Positions 20,808 to 31,300 are shown, numbered from the stretch's first letter. The stretch: DNA of 64,000 nucleotides from Volvox africanus (GCA_030268105.1 BSDZ01000078.1:930001-994000); one strand, 5' to 3'. The notes: a model not told the origin generated them from the letters alone. Made by a program: numbers and translations.

Positions 20808-21639
20808 TGTTGTACCTCTCCTTCGTGTTTGCTCATAAGTATCTGCGCGTCTGAAGGCTTGCGGCACCAATGCGTGAGCACTTGCGAGTACAGCAAGACA
20901 AGCGCGAGCAAACAGAGAGAGCGGAAGACTTCAAACAAGAAGAGATATAACTTACAGTCTTACAGATCGAAGCGGTGCAATGGACGTAATCGCCGTCAGC
21001 GCCGGAAGCAAGCAATCATCATGCGGCGGTGAATAGCGAAGTTTAGGCTTAGCTCGGGCTAAGTAGAATAGCGTATAGCAATAATAATGTAGAACACACG
21101 AGTGTTCTCCGGTATCAAATGTCTTCTCTTACTTAGCCGTCCTCGCATCTGTTATACTCGCAGCATCGCAATGCCGTACGATTCACACTAGGAGGCCGAT
21201 CCTAAGTGTGACAACCCTACTGCGTATAGGCGATGTCCAAGCATAACAACGTATAAGCCTTTCCGGCATTCGCATGATGCAAGGGTCCGAATAACGATAT
21301 TCGGTTGCAAGGCATGCATCGCGACGAGTGCGGCGCTCTCAACGTGTGCTGTAATGAAGTAATATTATATCAAATAATATTACTTATCGTTTCATAGCAC
21401 GAGCATAATGCGCACTTCAATGATTCGGTATTTCATGCATGCTAGGCGGATTTGCCATGATGCGATGTCGCGATGGATAATGATAACATGCCAAATGCAT
21501 ATATAAATGTATGTGAATACATCTTTATCATGCAGGTTCATTCATATGCAATAATCATTCATGCGTTCATCAAGATAACACTTCGCCTTGTAGGGTCGCA
21601 TCGACCTACGCATCGGCGGAAACGAACCGTAGCACAACA
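20808..21639 (-). repeat. LTR_A2, 5' LTR of the outer element
   Basis: 832 bp between TGTTGTACC and GTAGCACAACA on the minus strand, subtype A2 like 2120-2952. Followed by GTTGG, the second copy of the target duplication. Confidence 0.92.
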
Positions 21640-22152
21640 GTTGGCAACCGAATATTGATATTCGGACCTTTGCACCTTGCATACATTGCATCCATTTATA
21701 TCATGGATTACGTGATATTCAGGAGAGTGCTCTGATAGTACACACACTTAGAATCGGGATCCAGTGTGATTTGTACTGCACATCGGCATTGCAAGCATGA
21801 TAGGTGTGAGGACGGCCACCTAGAGACTGAAGTCGGCTCGATGCTACTTTGGATAAGTACTCGTGACTCCATCTGATTACCATTCATACGATATAATCAT
21901 ACGATATTATCGGCCTGAGCTATTTCAGCATTCCATCTCCAGCGGTATGATGAATGCTGCCCGCGGGGTCTGACGGCAGACTACTAATCTGTAATTGAGG
22001 ATCATTGTAAGTTGAATCTTTCCTTGTTCTAAAGTCTTCCGCTGTCATGTTACTCGCACTGAAGTGCCTTGCTGCTCGTAAGCACAGACCGCTTGTAGCT
22101 AACAATCAGACGTGCATATTTAGTGCATGATTGAAGAAGGAAGGATACAACA
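21640..22152 (+). repeat. LTR_B, second part of the interrupted 5' LTR
   Basis: Continues the LTR_B begun at 1819 (GTTGG then CAACCGAATATTG) and ends GGAAGGATACAACA. A primer-binding-like site follows. The hairpin CCGAATA/TATTCGG at about 21650 matches the A2 version in position. Confidence 0.88.
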
Positions 22153-22156
22153 AATT

Positions 22157-22168
22157 TGGTAGTGAGAC
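22157..22168 (+). promoter_or_regulatory. Primer binding site of the LTR_B element
   Basis: TGGTAGTGAGAC four bases after the LTR_B end. The LTR_B copy at 49251 has TGGTAGCGAGAC on the minus strand in the same place. Confidence 0.55.
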
Positions 22169-22324
22169 GGTTCCATTCATGGGCTGTCTCATTGCCCCTC
22201 TTCGGAAGTAAGTAATCGCGAAAGCGAATGGCGGTGACGGACACCACAGACCACAAGACAACTTTGCTAAAGACCGGGATCGTGCACTATTACATGTCGC
22301 TGTTTCTGAATTATAGTCCTTGTT

Positions 22325-22560
22325 GTTATTTGAAATATTATCACGTGATATATTATGCCAATAGTGGATTAGCGCATTGATATCAGCCTCGAGTCAAACA
22401 TGTTGACTGACAGCGCGATGTCGTGAGTAATAATGCAGCGTGCTACATTAGCTAGATATATTCGAATATATCATGCTAAAATGCTAATAACACGTCCAGC
22501 CATGCTTACGTGAAAGCAAGTCTATCTTGACATAAGCGGTGATCGAACTGGCGTACAACA
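22325..22560 (-). repeat. LTR_B fragment in reverse orientation
   Basis: Matches 48086-48322 (AATATT hairpin, CTCGAGTCAAACATGTTGACTGACAG and following) and ends with the exact LTR terminus GCGTACAACA. It splits the leader from gag of the LTR_B element; 22169-22324 is leader sequence. Confidence 0.8.
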
Positions 22561-23293
22561 ATCGATTCCCGTGTACCCCAAGACATTATCCGTCAGTTGG
22601 AATCCCACTACCCAGTCCAGGACCCTCTTATGGTACCTACACCCGCCGAAGTTAAGGGGACTTCACGGAACCGGACGTTCGACCCGCCACAGGGACTTAC
22701 TAACGACGACGAAGCCGTACCAACACCTCAGCTCCATATTTCTTACGCAGAACCCAGGATCACCGCAAGCACCACCCGTTATTACTTACAAGACGCTAAG
22801 AGGTATTTACAATTGGTAAGGGGCGGTGAACGTGATGAGGTAAAATGCTTATTCGTCAGAGCCCACTCTGGGAGGTGTCGCAAAGGAATGGTATGACCAC
22901 TGGACCACCGTGCAGGAACACTTCACGTTCGAAGAGTTGACCAACGTGCTTCTCACTCGTTTTGCCCCAGGGAATCAGTCGCAAATCGCTGCCATGTACC
23001 GAAAGCTGCACGCAGGCACTTATCGAATGCGACCCAACGAGTCCATGGAGGCCTATCAGTTACGTCTCGAAGACCTGATAGCACCAATGGTTAGCTTCTC
23101 AGAAGGAGACTATATTTACTGGTTTCAACGAGGCCTCCTGCTCACGTTAGCCCGGGAGAGTACTACAGACTTGACACTAGAAGGGACAAGATCCTGCGCG
23201 CGATGGGTCCAGATCGTCCGTAACGTCGAGGCTCACATTAGGGCGGGACAAGAGCTTCCAACATCCCCGACGCCATTGTCAGCTACTACGACT
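22561..23293 (+). pseudogene. gag of LTR_B element, frameshifted
   Basis: Encodes STTRYYLQDAKRYLQLVRGG, then after a one-base shift near 22860 continues with KEWYDHW, FTFEELTNVLLTRFAPG and WFQRGLL. These are the capsid motifs of this gag group, diverged from family A. The C-terminal linker and zinc knuckle are lost where the frame jumps into RT near 23294. Confidence 0.85.
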
Positions 23294-23680
23294 CAAAATA
23301 TCACCAATGAGACTGACCGGTATTCCGTTGTCGCCGGCTCCCATGTGCCCTACCAGGACCGTATGTTCAGACTGTATATCGACAGGTTCGTCGTTTGTTA
23401 CTTGGATGATATTTTGATATATTCCAAGACGCGCGAGGAGCACTTGAAGCATCTCGAGCTCGTGCTTGAGGTGATGAAGCGGGAGCAATTGTTTGCTAAA
23501 CACGCCAAATGTTCTTGGGTGCAGCCTCAGGTGGAGTATTTGGGCCACATCGTGTCGGCCACTGGGGTAAGAATGGACTCACGGAAGGTAGCTGTGGTTT
23601 GCGAATGGCCCGTGCCTCAGAATCTCACCGAATTACATCAGTTCCTAGGCTTGACTAACTACTTCCGTAAGTTTATTACG
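23294..23680 (+). pseudogene. RT fragment of LTR_B element fused to gag by deletion
   Basis: Encodes [20 protein letters not shown] with the Tyr of YxDD intact, then the connection region to NYFRKFI. The protease and the first two thirds of RT are gone. It is interrupted at about 23680 by an LTR_B piece. Confidence 0.88.
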
Positions 23681-24200
23681 TTGGGTCGGCAACCGAGTAT
23701 TGATATTCGGACCTTCGCATATTGCATACATTGCATCCATTAATATCACGGATTATGCGATATTTAGGACAGTGCGATGATAGTACTCACACTTGAGATT
23801 GAAATCCAGTGAGACTTGTACTGCACATCGGTATCGTGAACGTGATAGGTGTGAGGATGGCTGCCTAGAGACCGAAGTCGGCTCGACACTACTTTGGATT
23901 AAGTACCCACGTCCTTAACTCAACCTAATTCTCATATATACATTTTACTCATTGTATTCGGCCTGAGCTATTCCAGCATACCATCTTCAGCCGGATGATG
24001 AACGCTGCCCGCGGGGTCTGATGGCAGACTTCTATCCTGTAATCGAAGCTTATTGTAAGTTGGATCTTTCCTTTTTGTCAAGTCTTCCGCTGTTACATTA
24101 CTCGCATTGAGTTGCCTTGCTGTTCGTAAGCATAATGCACAAGTAGCTAACACCCAGACGTGCAGATTCAGTGCATGATTGAAGAAGGAAGGATACAACA
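23681..24200 (+). repeat. LTR_B 3' portion inside RT
   Basis: Starts GTCGGCAACCGAG and ends GGAAGGATACAACA, matching 21640-22152. On both sides lies a related stretch of RT (23588-23676 and 24201-24289, starting GTAGCTGTGG) that differs at several bases. The junction therefore looks like recombination between copies rather than a clean insertion. Confidence 0.82.
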
Positions 24201-25846
24201 GTAGCTGTGGTTCGTGAATGGCCCGCGCCTCATAACCTCACAGAGCTACGCCAGTTCTTAGGCTCGACCAACTACTTCCGTAAGTTTATTAACAAATACT
24301 CCATCCTTCCGGCCCCGCTTACGAACTTGACGAGGAAAGGAGGCTTCGTTTCTCTTGAAGCTTAGACACCCGAGTGTCAACGGGCATTCGAAGAGCTCAA
24401 GCTTATCATCGCCGACGACGTTACCCTCTCTTTCCCTGATTACTCGTTGCCGTTTCGTGTAGAGGTAATATCGGATGCTTCCCTACATGGAAGCGGCGCT
24501 GTATTGTTGCAGGAAGGACGACCGATCGCTTTCACGAGTAAGAAATTCTCGGGTGCAGAGACCCGATACACAACCGGAGAGCAGGAGCTGTTGCCAGTTC
24601 TACACGCTCTAAAGGAATGGCGATGTTACCTCGAAGGCCGTCCTTTTACACTGAAGACAGACCATAAACCGCTGACAATTTTACAAAGTGTCCCCACGCT
24701 CAACCGACGACAAGCCTGGCGGATGGATGGCTCAAGAACGCAAGTTGTCGTGCCGAACAACGACGCTTTGCGCTACGATATTCTTGCTCGGTTCCACAAG
24801 GACCCGTTAGCAGGACATCCTGGAAGCACGCGTCTGGCAAATCTAGTGCGATGCTCGTTCTGGTGGCTGCGCGTGGTGAAGGATGCGGAAAATTTCGTGC
24901 AAAGGTGCAGTTTATGTCAACGTAATAAAGCACTATCCGGTAAGGGCTAGGGTTTATTACAACCATTGCCTATACCAGATGCCCCTTGGGAAAGTGTTTC
25001 AATGGACTTCGTAGTCGTGCTGCCCAAAACTGAGGGGGGATACGACTCGGTGTTTTGTTATGATCGATTGCTTGACCAAAATGGTTCCGTCACCCTCTGT
25101 CTGGGATACGTTTCTGACTTCGGCAGAATTTGCGCTTAACAATGCTGTTAACCGCTCTACAGGTCAAAGCCCCTTCTTTCTGAATTATGGATTTCATCCT
25201 GCGCTACCCGTGTGGCGAGAGTTGGAAGTAAATATTCCTGCGGCTAAAAACCTTTGCCAAGTCGTTCCTATCCCGCATGACAGACACGAAGGCATGCTTA
25301 GAAGTGGCACAACAACGGACGACGGACTATTATAATAAATCCAAACGAGACGTAACATTTTCGGTGGGACAAAATGGTTTTATTGAACTAAGAACTAAGA
25401 ACTAAGAACCTACGTTCGCTCGCCGACGGATCTCGAAAACTGTTACCTCGCTGGATCGGTCCATATCCCGTTGTAGGCATGGTAGGAAATGTGGCTGTGG
25501 AACTATCTCTACCCTCTGACATGAACATTCACCCCACGTGTCATATATCCCTTATTTGCCCCTATCGTGGCCCCCTTCCAAATGAAACCGATGCCCCTGC
25601 AGTAATGGACCCCGGTCCGAGACCTGGATTGCAGGCAAACAAAAGGTGTACGATGTGGAACGAATATTGGATTATCAGGTTCGACGCGTAGGTCGACATC
25701 GACGCAAGTGGGCAGTACACGAGTACCTGGTCAAATGGACTGGCTATTCTAGCGAGCACAACTCTTGGGAGCCGACGCGTAATTCCTCACCAGAAATGAA
25801 GCCCCTATTGGAGGAAGCTCGTCTACGTGCCACACAGACCCAATGA
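24201..25846 (+). pseudogene. RT end, RNase H, integrase and chromodomain of LTR_B element
   Basis: RNase H is readable at 24447-24720 (SDAS, GEQE, TDHKPL). The integrase zinc-binding site (CSLCQ near 24910) is followed by a TAG at 24949. The catalytic core is mostly deleted near 25085. The C-terminal chromodomain (HEYLVKWTGYSSEHNSWEP) is complete and ends at TGA 25844-25846. Several stops and shifts make it a dead copy. Confidence 0.9.
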
Positions 25847-25887
25847 TCTCTGCAGTCGATGCTGCACGATGCAGCAAGGACGATGAC

Positions 25888-26159
25888 CAATGCTAACCGA
25901 CTTCCTGAAACATCCGAACCTGTTGGTTACTCCATAACCTGTATGGAATGGGCCATTTACCGCCTGAATGGTAAATGGTGGAACACCTGGTTCCTGATTC
26001 ACTGAATCTCCGGTTGTAGTGATGACTTCTGAAGGTCACGCCCGGTTCGAGGCCTTATGGTCTCTCAAGTACGACCTAGTCGGTGGCTCTACTTATTCGG
26101 GCTCTGGCACAACAACCGGTATCTTTTGATACCACCCTTCGTGGGTACCATATACAACA
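25888..26159 (+). repeat. Partial LTR of family C
   Basis: Ends CCATATACAACA, like the CAACA ends of the other families, just before the primer binding site. It contains short inverted repeats such as GGTATC/GATACC near 26118 and CATTTACC/GGTAAATG near 25955. The left boundary is uncertain. Confidence 0.6.
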
Positions 26160-26162
26160 AGC

Positions 26163-26174
26163 TGGTATTGAGAC
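26163..26174 (+). promoter_or_regulatory. Primer binding site of family C
   Basis: TGGTATTGAGAC three bases after the LTR end; related to the sites of families A and B. Confidence 0.6.
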
Positions 26175-26290
26175 TGTTCCTCCCTGTTCCGCTGAAATCT
26201 CTTCAAGCCTTCTCAAGTTTTTCTGTGGTAACTGCTCAAGCCACTCTAACCGCGCAACGCACTCAAGCCACTCAAGCTACCCTATTATAA

Positions 26291-26394
26291 ATGGACATCG
26301 ACCACGACCTTCCTCCTGCCGACATCCCTCTGGACATGGAGACATTGCCTGAGGAGCTGAGCGCCGCCATTTTTGCTGCGGCTACCACCGGTCT
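26291..26394 (+). CDS. Candidate gag leader exon, family C
   Basis: ATG 26291 opens a 35-codon ORF (MDIDHDLPPADIPLDMETL, then PEELSAAIFAAATTGL) ending TAA 26396-26398. A GTAAT donor starts at 26395, giving the same phase as the family A leader at 8409-8500. Polypyrimidine-rich sequence and several AG acceptors follow before gag. Confidence 0.5.
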
Positions 26395-26653
26395 GTAATA
26401 TTCACGAACTTAGTCTAGTGACAATTAGAGCCTGCTCTCTGTGAGTTCGGCTGTGCTTTCTGTTAAAGTCAATCTCTAAGTTAGTCGCGGTCAACGTGGC
26501 TCGCGACCTAGACAATTCTGCCTTCTCTGTTAGGTAATATCTTCCTGCAACACTGCTTTCTATCTAGAACTTGTATTGCAGTTTTGCTGAGGAACTCCTG
26601 TAGTTGCGGGTTCGATAGTACCTTCGCATCGAATCCCACGAGGAGTCGACTTC

Positions 26654-27361
26654 GTGAATTCACTTCGGCGTTCACTAATACATATATATCTCTATTACTT
26701 GAAAGGTATTGTGTTTGTTCCAACCGCCTTGAGTGCTTCTGCAGTGTCAACACCTCAGACCCGTCGGAGCGGCACTTCTGCCCAGTCACTCCGATCCATC
26801 GCTAATCAACTTCACACGCGGACTTCAAAATTTTTGAAGTTCATCGAAGGCATCCAAGTGTTGGTGTCAAACCATTTGACACCTGGTGCCGTGGATATTC
26901 CTGGGATGGCTCCTGCTGCTGCCGCAACAACTTGTGCTGCTGTTGCGGGCACCTCTTCCAGGCCACCTGGGCCTCCTCATACTGGACATGAGGACGAGGA
27001 CATGGCCTGCGACGACCCTGACGAGGAGACCCCGGCGCCCCCGACCAAAAAACCGCGGGCTGCATCCGTTCGTACAGGCATCAGTGGGCACGAGGATCAG
27101 CCGCGGGAGATTAAGGGCGCCGGTAAGTCTAAGAGGGGCGGCGGACAGCAGGGGAGGCACTTGGCCCCAAAAGGGGGCCACGTGCAGAAGAAGGGGCCTA
27201 AGCAGAACCTGGCGGAGTATTTGACCACATTCAAATGTACTAGACGGGAGTTTCATTTTCGTAAACAACATGGGATGTGCCTCCGTTGCGGTTCTGACCA
27301 GCATAGGGTCGACTCCTGCCCAATGCTGGGGGCGGAGAAAAACAAGGGTAAGGACCACTAG
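26654..27361 (+). CDS. gag: Gag of family C, lacking a recognisable capsid region
   Basis: The open frame runs upstream of 26654 with no ATG there (GTG), so the N-terminus probably comes from splicing. It holds Ala/Pro and acidic stretches, a basic Gly-rich linker and a canonical zinc knuckle CLRCGSDQHRVDSC (C-x2-C-x4-H-x4-C). The capsid motifs seen in families A and B (YLQ.V.GG, then CLFVG, and W near the end) are absent. It ends TAG 27359-27361 with pol following in the same frame. It may be a nonautonomous gag or one with an old internal deletion. Confidence 0.75.
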   Translation: MNSLRRSLIHIYLYYLKGIVFVPTALSASAVSTPQTRRSGTSAQSLRSIANQLHTRTSKFLKFIEGIQVLVSNHLTPGAVDIPGMAPAAAATTCAAVAGTSSRPPGPPHTGHEDEDMACDDPDEETPAPPTKKPRAASVRTGISGHEDQPREIKGAGKSKRGGGQQGRHLAPKGGHVQKKGPKQNLAEYLTTFKCTRREFHFRKQHGMCLRCGSDQHRVDSCPMLGAEKNKGKDH

Positions 27362-30300
27362 GAACTTGCCCAGGCTGGTATAGAGGGATCACCACCTGGG
27401 GTCTTTGCTGTGAGCTGGATGGTAGCAAAGTGCCGTGCAGTACGGGCTCTTTTGCCCTCTGTTTTAAACCAAGTGGAGCAGGTGATAGGGAGACGTTCTT
27501 CTTTTGATGCACGAACTGTCCGTGCCGGCTTTGATGGCTTTTGTAATCTGTTTGAGCCTCAAGGTCGCCCCCTATCCTCCGCTAACTTGGGTGGGCATAC
27601 TATCTTGTTCACTCCCTCTTCACTCTGCGAGCTACAGAAGCAATTAGCTCACTTTAGGGCATGCAAACGTCAACACCCTGATACCTCAGCATGCATCTTG
27701 CTGCCTGAGTATGTGTCCCGACGCAACCCTTCTTTTCTGTCGGGAATGCAACGGGTCTTAAGGTTTAATCCAGGGACGGCTCTTTTCCATAGCCTTGATA
27801 TGGCAGGTGAGGTCGTTCAGCTCCCTGGAAGCCCATACTCTGTTGACGTCTGGTTTGCTGCTCCTAAACCGGTTCAGGAGGGCTTGCCTGAGACTGAACC
27901 CTGTATTTCAGTTCTCTGCTTGCCTAAAGCTGCTGCCCTGATAGGTGCTGGCGTACCTCTGATCACCGTAAGTACGGCAGGTCGTACGTTCACCGCCCTA
28001 GCCGACTCTGGAGCCAGTGATGATTTCATTTCGGCATCAGTGGTTACGCAGCTTGGCCTGAAACCTAGCCCATGCTCCTGGTCAGAAGTTACCCTTGCTG
28101 ATGGGGGTAAGCAGGCTATCTTGGGACAGGTTAATCTTCGTCTATCTGCAGGTCCTTTAAGGTTAAATGTCCGCCCATACGTGTTGCCTGAGCTAACTGA
28201 TGCTGCCACGTATATCTTGGGTTCTTCCACCCTAGCACAGTATGGGGCTGTCCTTGACTATGAGTCTAAATCTTTGCGCCTGCGCAAGGGGACTCTAGTT
28301 TGCAAGGTACCCTTTACTACTGCCGGACAGCCACCAGATCAGACGACACCTGCGCCTTGCTTTAATTATGCAACCACTGCTATCTGTCAGCACACTGAAC
28401 CTAAAGTTGTTGGCAGAAAAGCAGCAGTTCGCATGATTCGCAAGGGGGCTCATGCTTTGCTAGTACGGCCCAAGTTGCACCTGAATGCAACTTCTATCCC
28501 AGCTGATGCCACTGACCCTGAGCTTGAGGCCCTGTTACAGGAATATGCAGATATATTCGAGGAGGTCCCTGGCAAGCCTCCAATGCGGCCTGTGGATCAC
28601 ACCATACCTTTGGTGCCTGGCGCAGTACCCGTTTCCCGCCCCATGTATCGGCTAAGCCCCTTGGAGCTGGACGAGGTCAAACGACAGGTTACTGAGCTGC
28701 TGAAAAAAGGTATGATACGGCCAAGCACATCCCCATACTCCGCCCCTATTCTGTTTGTGGGAAAGAAGGATGGAGCTCTGAGAATGTGCATTGATTATAG
28801 GGGGTTAAATGCTGCAACGGTTACGAACCGTTACCCCCTCCCACGTGTCGATGATCTGCTGGATAAGCTAAAAGATTCTGCATTCTTTAGCTCTATTGAC
28901 CTCCAGCAGGGGTATAATCAGATTCGTATAGCAGAATCTGACATCCCTAAAACGGCTTTCTGTACGCCGTTTGGCCATTTTGAATATACCGTCCTTAGTT
29001 TCGGACTGACGAACGCCCCTGCAACGTTCCAAGCCGTCATGGACCACATCTTCAGGCCATACATCAACAAATTCGTCATCTGTCATCTGGACGATATCCT
29101 GGTGTTTTCAAAGATCCGTGAGGAGCACATACAACACCTCCGCCTGGTCTTTGAGGTTCTGCGGCGTGAGCAGCTGTATGCTAAGCGTTCTAAGTGCCAC
29201 TGGGCACAACCACAGGTGGAATATCTGGGGCATATAGTGCATAAGGGTGGCATACGGATGGACCCCTGGAAAACTGCTGTTGTTCGGGATTGGCCAGTGC
29301 CCTCCAACCTTCAGGAACTGTGTAAGTTTTTGGGCCTGACCAACTACTTTCGTAAGTTCATAGAGTGCTACTCAGTCATTGCTGCACTGCTAACAAACCT
29401 CACACGTAAGGGAGCCTTCTCTTCACCAGAGGCCTGGACCCCCGCATGCCAAGCAGCTTTTGATGCTTTGAAGCGTGCTATCTCTGATGATATAATCCTG
29501 CATTTCCCTGACTACTCATTGCCGTTCCGTGTAGAGGTCATAACTGATGCATCTATACATGGGACGGGGGCAGTTCTGTTGCAGCAGGGACGCCCCATTG
29601 CATACACGAGTAAGAAGTTTTCGGGGGTTGAAACCCGTTATACCACTGGGGAACAGGAATTTCTGGCGGTCCTACATGCCTTGAAGGAATGGCGATGTTA
29701 CCTTGAGGGCCGGACTTTTGCTCTCAAGACTGATCACAAACCCCTTACGTTTCTGCAAGGTGTGCCCTCCCTTAACCGACGCCAGGCCCGCTGGATGGAA
29801 TACCTGGCACGGTTTAACTTTGATTGGGAGTACCTGAGCGGCTCACTTAACATAGCTGATGCTCTCAGTAGGCACCCCTCACTGCATGCAGCCATTCTGG
29901 CGGTAAGCACAAGTAGTAGGTCTCAGGCAAAACCTAACTTCGTGCCCTCCGATTTTACCAAGCGCTTGAAACAGGCTTATGCAGCCGACCCGTGGTTCAC
30001 AATTCACAACAACACGGGGCACTTGGTACAGGAGCATGGCTTATGGATCCGATTGGAAGGATCCCACCGTCAGATTGTCGTACCTAACGACGATTCATTA
30101 CGTCGTGAACTTCTCTCACGTTTTCATGACGGCCCTCTTGCTGGGCATCCTGGCTGCACGCGGTTACTGGAGCTTTTGCGGCGTCAATTCTGGTGGCCCC
30201 GCATGGCTAAGGATACTGAAAATTATGTCCTCTGTTGCGACCTGTGCCAGCGCAATAAGGCCCAGTCTGGTAAATCACATGAGCATCTCCAACCTCTTCC

Positions 30301-31300
30301 TATTCCCGACGCTCTGTGGGAAAGCGTCTCTATGGACTTTATTGTTGCGCTGCCCAAAACTGAGGGAGGATATGACGCCGTGCTGGTCCTGGTCGACCGT
30401 TTCACTAAGATGGTCCACCTGGCCCCCACGACATCATCCTGCACAGCTGAGCAAACGGCCCGTCTATTTTTCGACAATGTGGTACGTTTGCATGGGGTCC
30501 CCAAGTCCGTGGTATCTGATCGCGGCACTCAATTTGCAAGTAAGTTTTGGGGCGCCCTGGGGACTCTGGTAGGAATGCGGGTGAATCTGTCCACCGCCTA
30601 CTACCCCCAATCTGATGGGCAAACAGAGCGTGTTAACCGTGTCCTGGGTGATATGCTCCGTAACTTCGCAGGATGCACCCCTACTGCATGGGATACATAC
30701 CTAACCGCTGCTGAGTTTGCCATTAATAATGCTACTAACCGGTCCGTTGGTAATAGTCCGTTTTTCCTGAATTACGGTTTTAACCCTGCTTTGCCTGTTT
30801 GGCGGGAATTGGACGTAAATGTTCCAGCTGCAAAAACGTTTGCTAAGTCTTTCGTATCCCGTCTAACTGACGCTAAAGCTTGCCTGGAAGCTGCACAGCA
30901 ACGGGCTAAGGACTATTATAACAAGTCCAAAAAGGACGTCACGTTCACTAAGGGCCAGCTGGTTATGCTGAGCACAAAAAACCTTCGTTCCCTGGCTGAT
31001 GGGTCTCGCAAGTTATTACTGCGCTTTGTGGGGCCTTATCCTGTCGTACGCATGGTAGGGTCGGTGGCTGTAGAGTTACAACTCCCACCTGACCTACGCA
31101 TTCATCCCACATTTCATGTATCTCTCGTACGTCCATATCGGGGTACCCTGCCTGAGGCTAACGATAGCATCCCTCCTGTTACGGAAGCTAATCCCTCTAC
31201 CTGGTTATCGGGTAAGCAGACCCTGTATGCTGTCGAACGTATCCTAGATTACCGTGCACGACATGCGGTGCGTTTGTGCAGGAGGTTTGCTTGGTGGTGA
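27362..31300 (+). CDS. pol: pol of family C: N-domain, PR, RT, RNase H, integrase, truncated chromodomain
   Basis: Open from the gag UAG through 31300. Residue numbers count from Met at 27410. Residues about 10-150 form the conserved N-terminal domain; protease DSGA at 199-202; RT about 393-580; RNase H about 690-810 with TDAS and TDHKPL; integrase zinc-binding from about 904, catalytic MDFIVAL (about 975), SDRGTQF (about 1036) and QTERVNR (about 1071). The chromodomain breaks off after LDYRARH, ending in unrelated codons. The YxDD box reads CHLDD (His 559), and Arg-to-Cys or Trp and Pro-to-Leu changes of CpG type occur at 28961, 29267, 29321 and 29387. Long and open, but probably not active. 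Confidence 0.9.
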   Translation, partial: ELAQAGIEGSPPGVFAVSWMVAKCRAVRALLPSVLNQVEQVIGRRSSFDARTVRAGFDGFCNLFEPQGRPLSSANLGGHTILFTPSSLCELQKQLAHFRACKRQHPDTSACILLPEYVSRRNPSFLSGMQRVLRFNPGTALFHSLDMAGEVVQLPGSPYSVDVWFAAPKPVQEGLPETEPCISVLCLPKAAALIGAGVPLITVSTAGRTFTALADSGASDDFISASVVTQLGLKPSPCSWSEVTLADGGKQAILGQVNLRLSAGPLRLNVRPYVLPELTDAATYILGSSTLAQYGAVLDYESKSLRLRKGTLVCKVPFTTAGQPPDQTTPAPCFNYATTAICQHTEPKVVGRKAAVRMIRKGAHALLVRPKLHLNATSIPADATDPELEALLQEYADIFEEVPGKPPMRPVDHTIPLVPGAVPVSRPMYRLSPLELDEVKRQVTELLKKGMIRPSTSPYSAPILFVGKKDGALRMCIDYRGLNAATVTNRYPLPRVDDLLDKLKDSAFFSSIDLQQGYNQIRIAESDIPKTAFCTPFGHFEYTVLSFGLTNAPATFQAVMDHIFRPYINKFVICHLDDILVFSKIREEHIQHLRLVFEVLRREQLYAKRSKCHWAQPQVEYLGHIVHKGGIRMDPWKTAVVRDWPVPSNLQELCKFLGLTNYFRKFIECYSVIAALLTNLTRKGAFSSPEAWTPACQAAFDALKRAISDDIILHFPDYSLPFRVEVITDASIHGTGAVLLQQGRPIAYTSKKFSGVETRYTTGEQEFLAVLHALKEWRCYLEGRTFALKTDHKPLTFLQGVPSLNRRQARWMEYLARFNFDWEYLSGSLNIADALSRHPSLHAAILAVSTSSRSQAKPNFVPSDFTKRLKQAYAADPWFTIHNNTGHLVQEHGLWIRLEGSHRQIVVPNDDSLRRELLSRFHDGPLAGHPGCTRLLELLRRQFWWPRMAKDTENYVLCCDLCQRNKAQSGKSHEHLQPLPIPDALWESVSMDFIVALPKTEGGYDAVLVLVDRFTKMVHLAPTTSSCTAEQTARLFFDNVVRLHGVPKSVVSDRGTQFASKFWGALGTLVGMRVNLSTAYYPQSDGQTERVNRVLGDMLRNFAGCTPTAWDTYLTAAEFAINNATNRSVGNSPFFLNYGFNPALPVWRELDVNVPAAKTFAKSFVSRLTDAKACLEAAQQRAKDYYNKSKKDVTFTKGQLVMLSTKNLRSLADGSRKLLLRFVGPYPVVRMVGSVAVELQLPPDLRIHPTFHVSLVRPYRGTLPEANDSIPPVTEANPSTWLSGKQTLYAVERILDYRARHAVRLCRRFAWW

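Larger units (their letters stand above)
2120..21639 (-). mobile_element. Outer LTR_A2 Ty3/gypsy element containing two further insertions
   Basis: The ends are TGTTG...CAACA LTR termini, flanked by a perfect 5-bp target duplication GTTGG (2115-2119 and 21640-21644) inside an LTR_B. The terminal LTRs 2120-2952 and 20808-21639 are both subtype A2: both have the CCGAATA/TATTCGG hairpin, where all other LTR_A copies have TATCCGG. This supports them as one pair. The internal region is interrupted in gag by a plus-strand A1 element (7518-14065) and by a minus-strand A1 element starting at 14161. The gag N-terminus and 5' UTR of the outer copy appear to have been replaced through recombination with the inner minus element. 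This reading of events is inference. Confidence 0.85.
25888..31262 (+). mobile_element. Family C Ty3/gypsy element, truncated at both ends
   Basis: A partial LTR ending ATATACAACA (26159) is followed by a primer binding site, leader ORF, gag, UAG and a 1296-codon pol frame that breaks off in the chromodomain at about 31262. No 3' LTR or polypurine tract is found, and the start of the LTR is not defined; it abuts the decayed LTR_B element. Protein similarity to families A and B is high across pol. Confidence 0.88.

Noticed and set aside
31263..31300. Last codons of the family C pol frame as a real C-terminus
   Set aside because: Homology ends at LDYRARH (about 31262); the remaining codons are unrelated flanking sequence.
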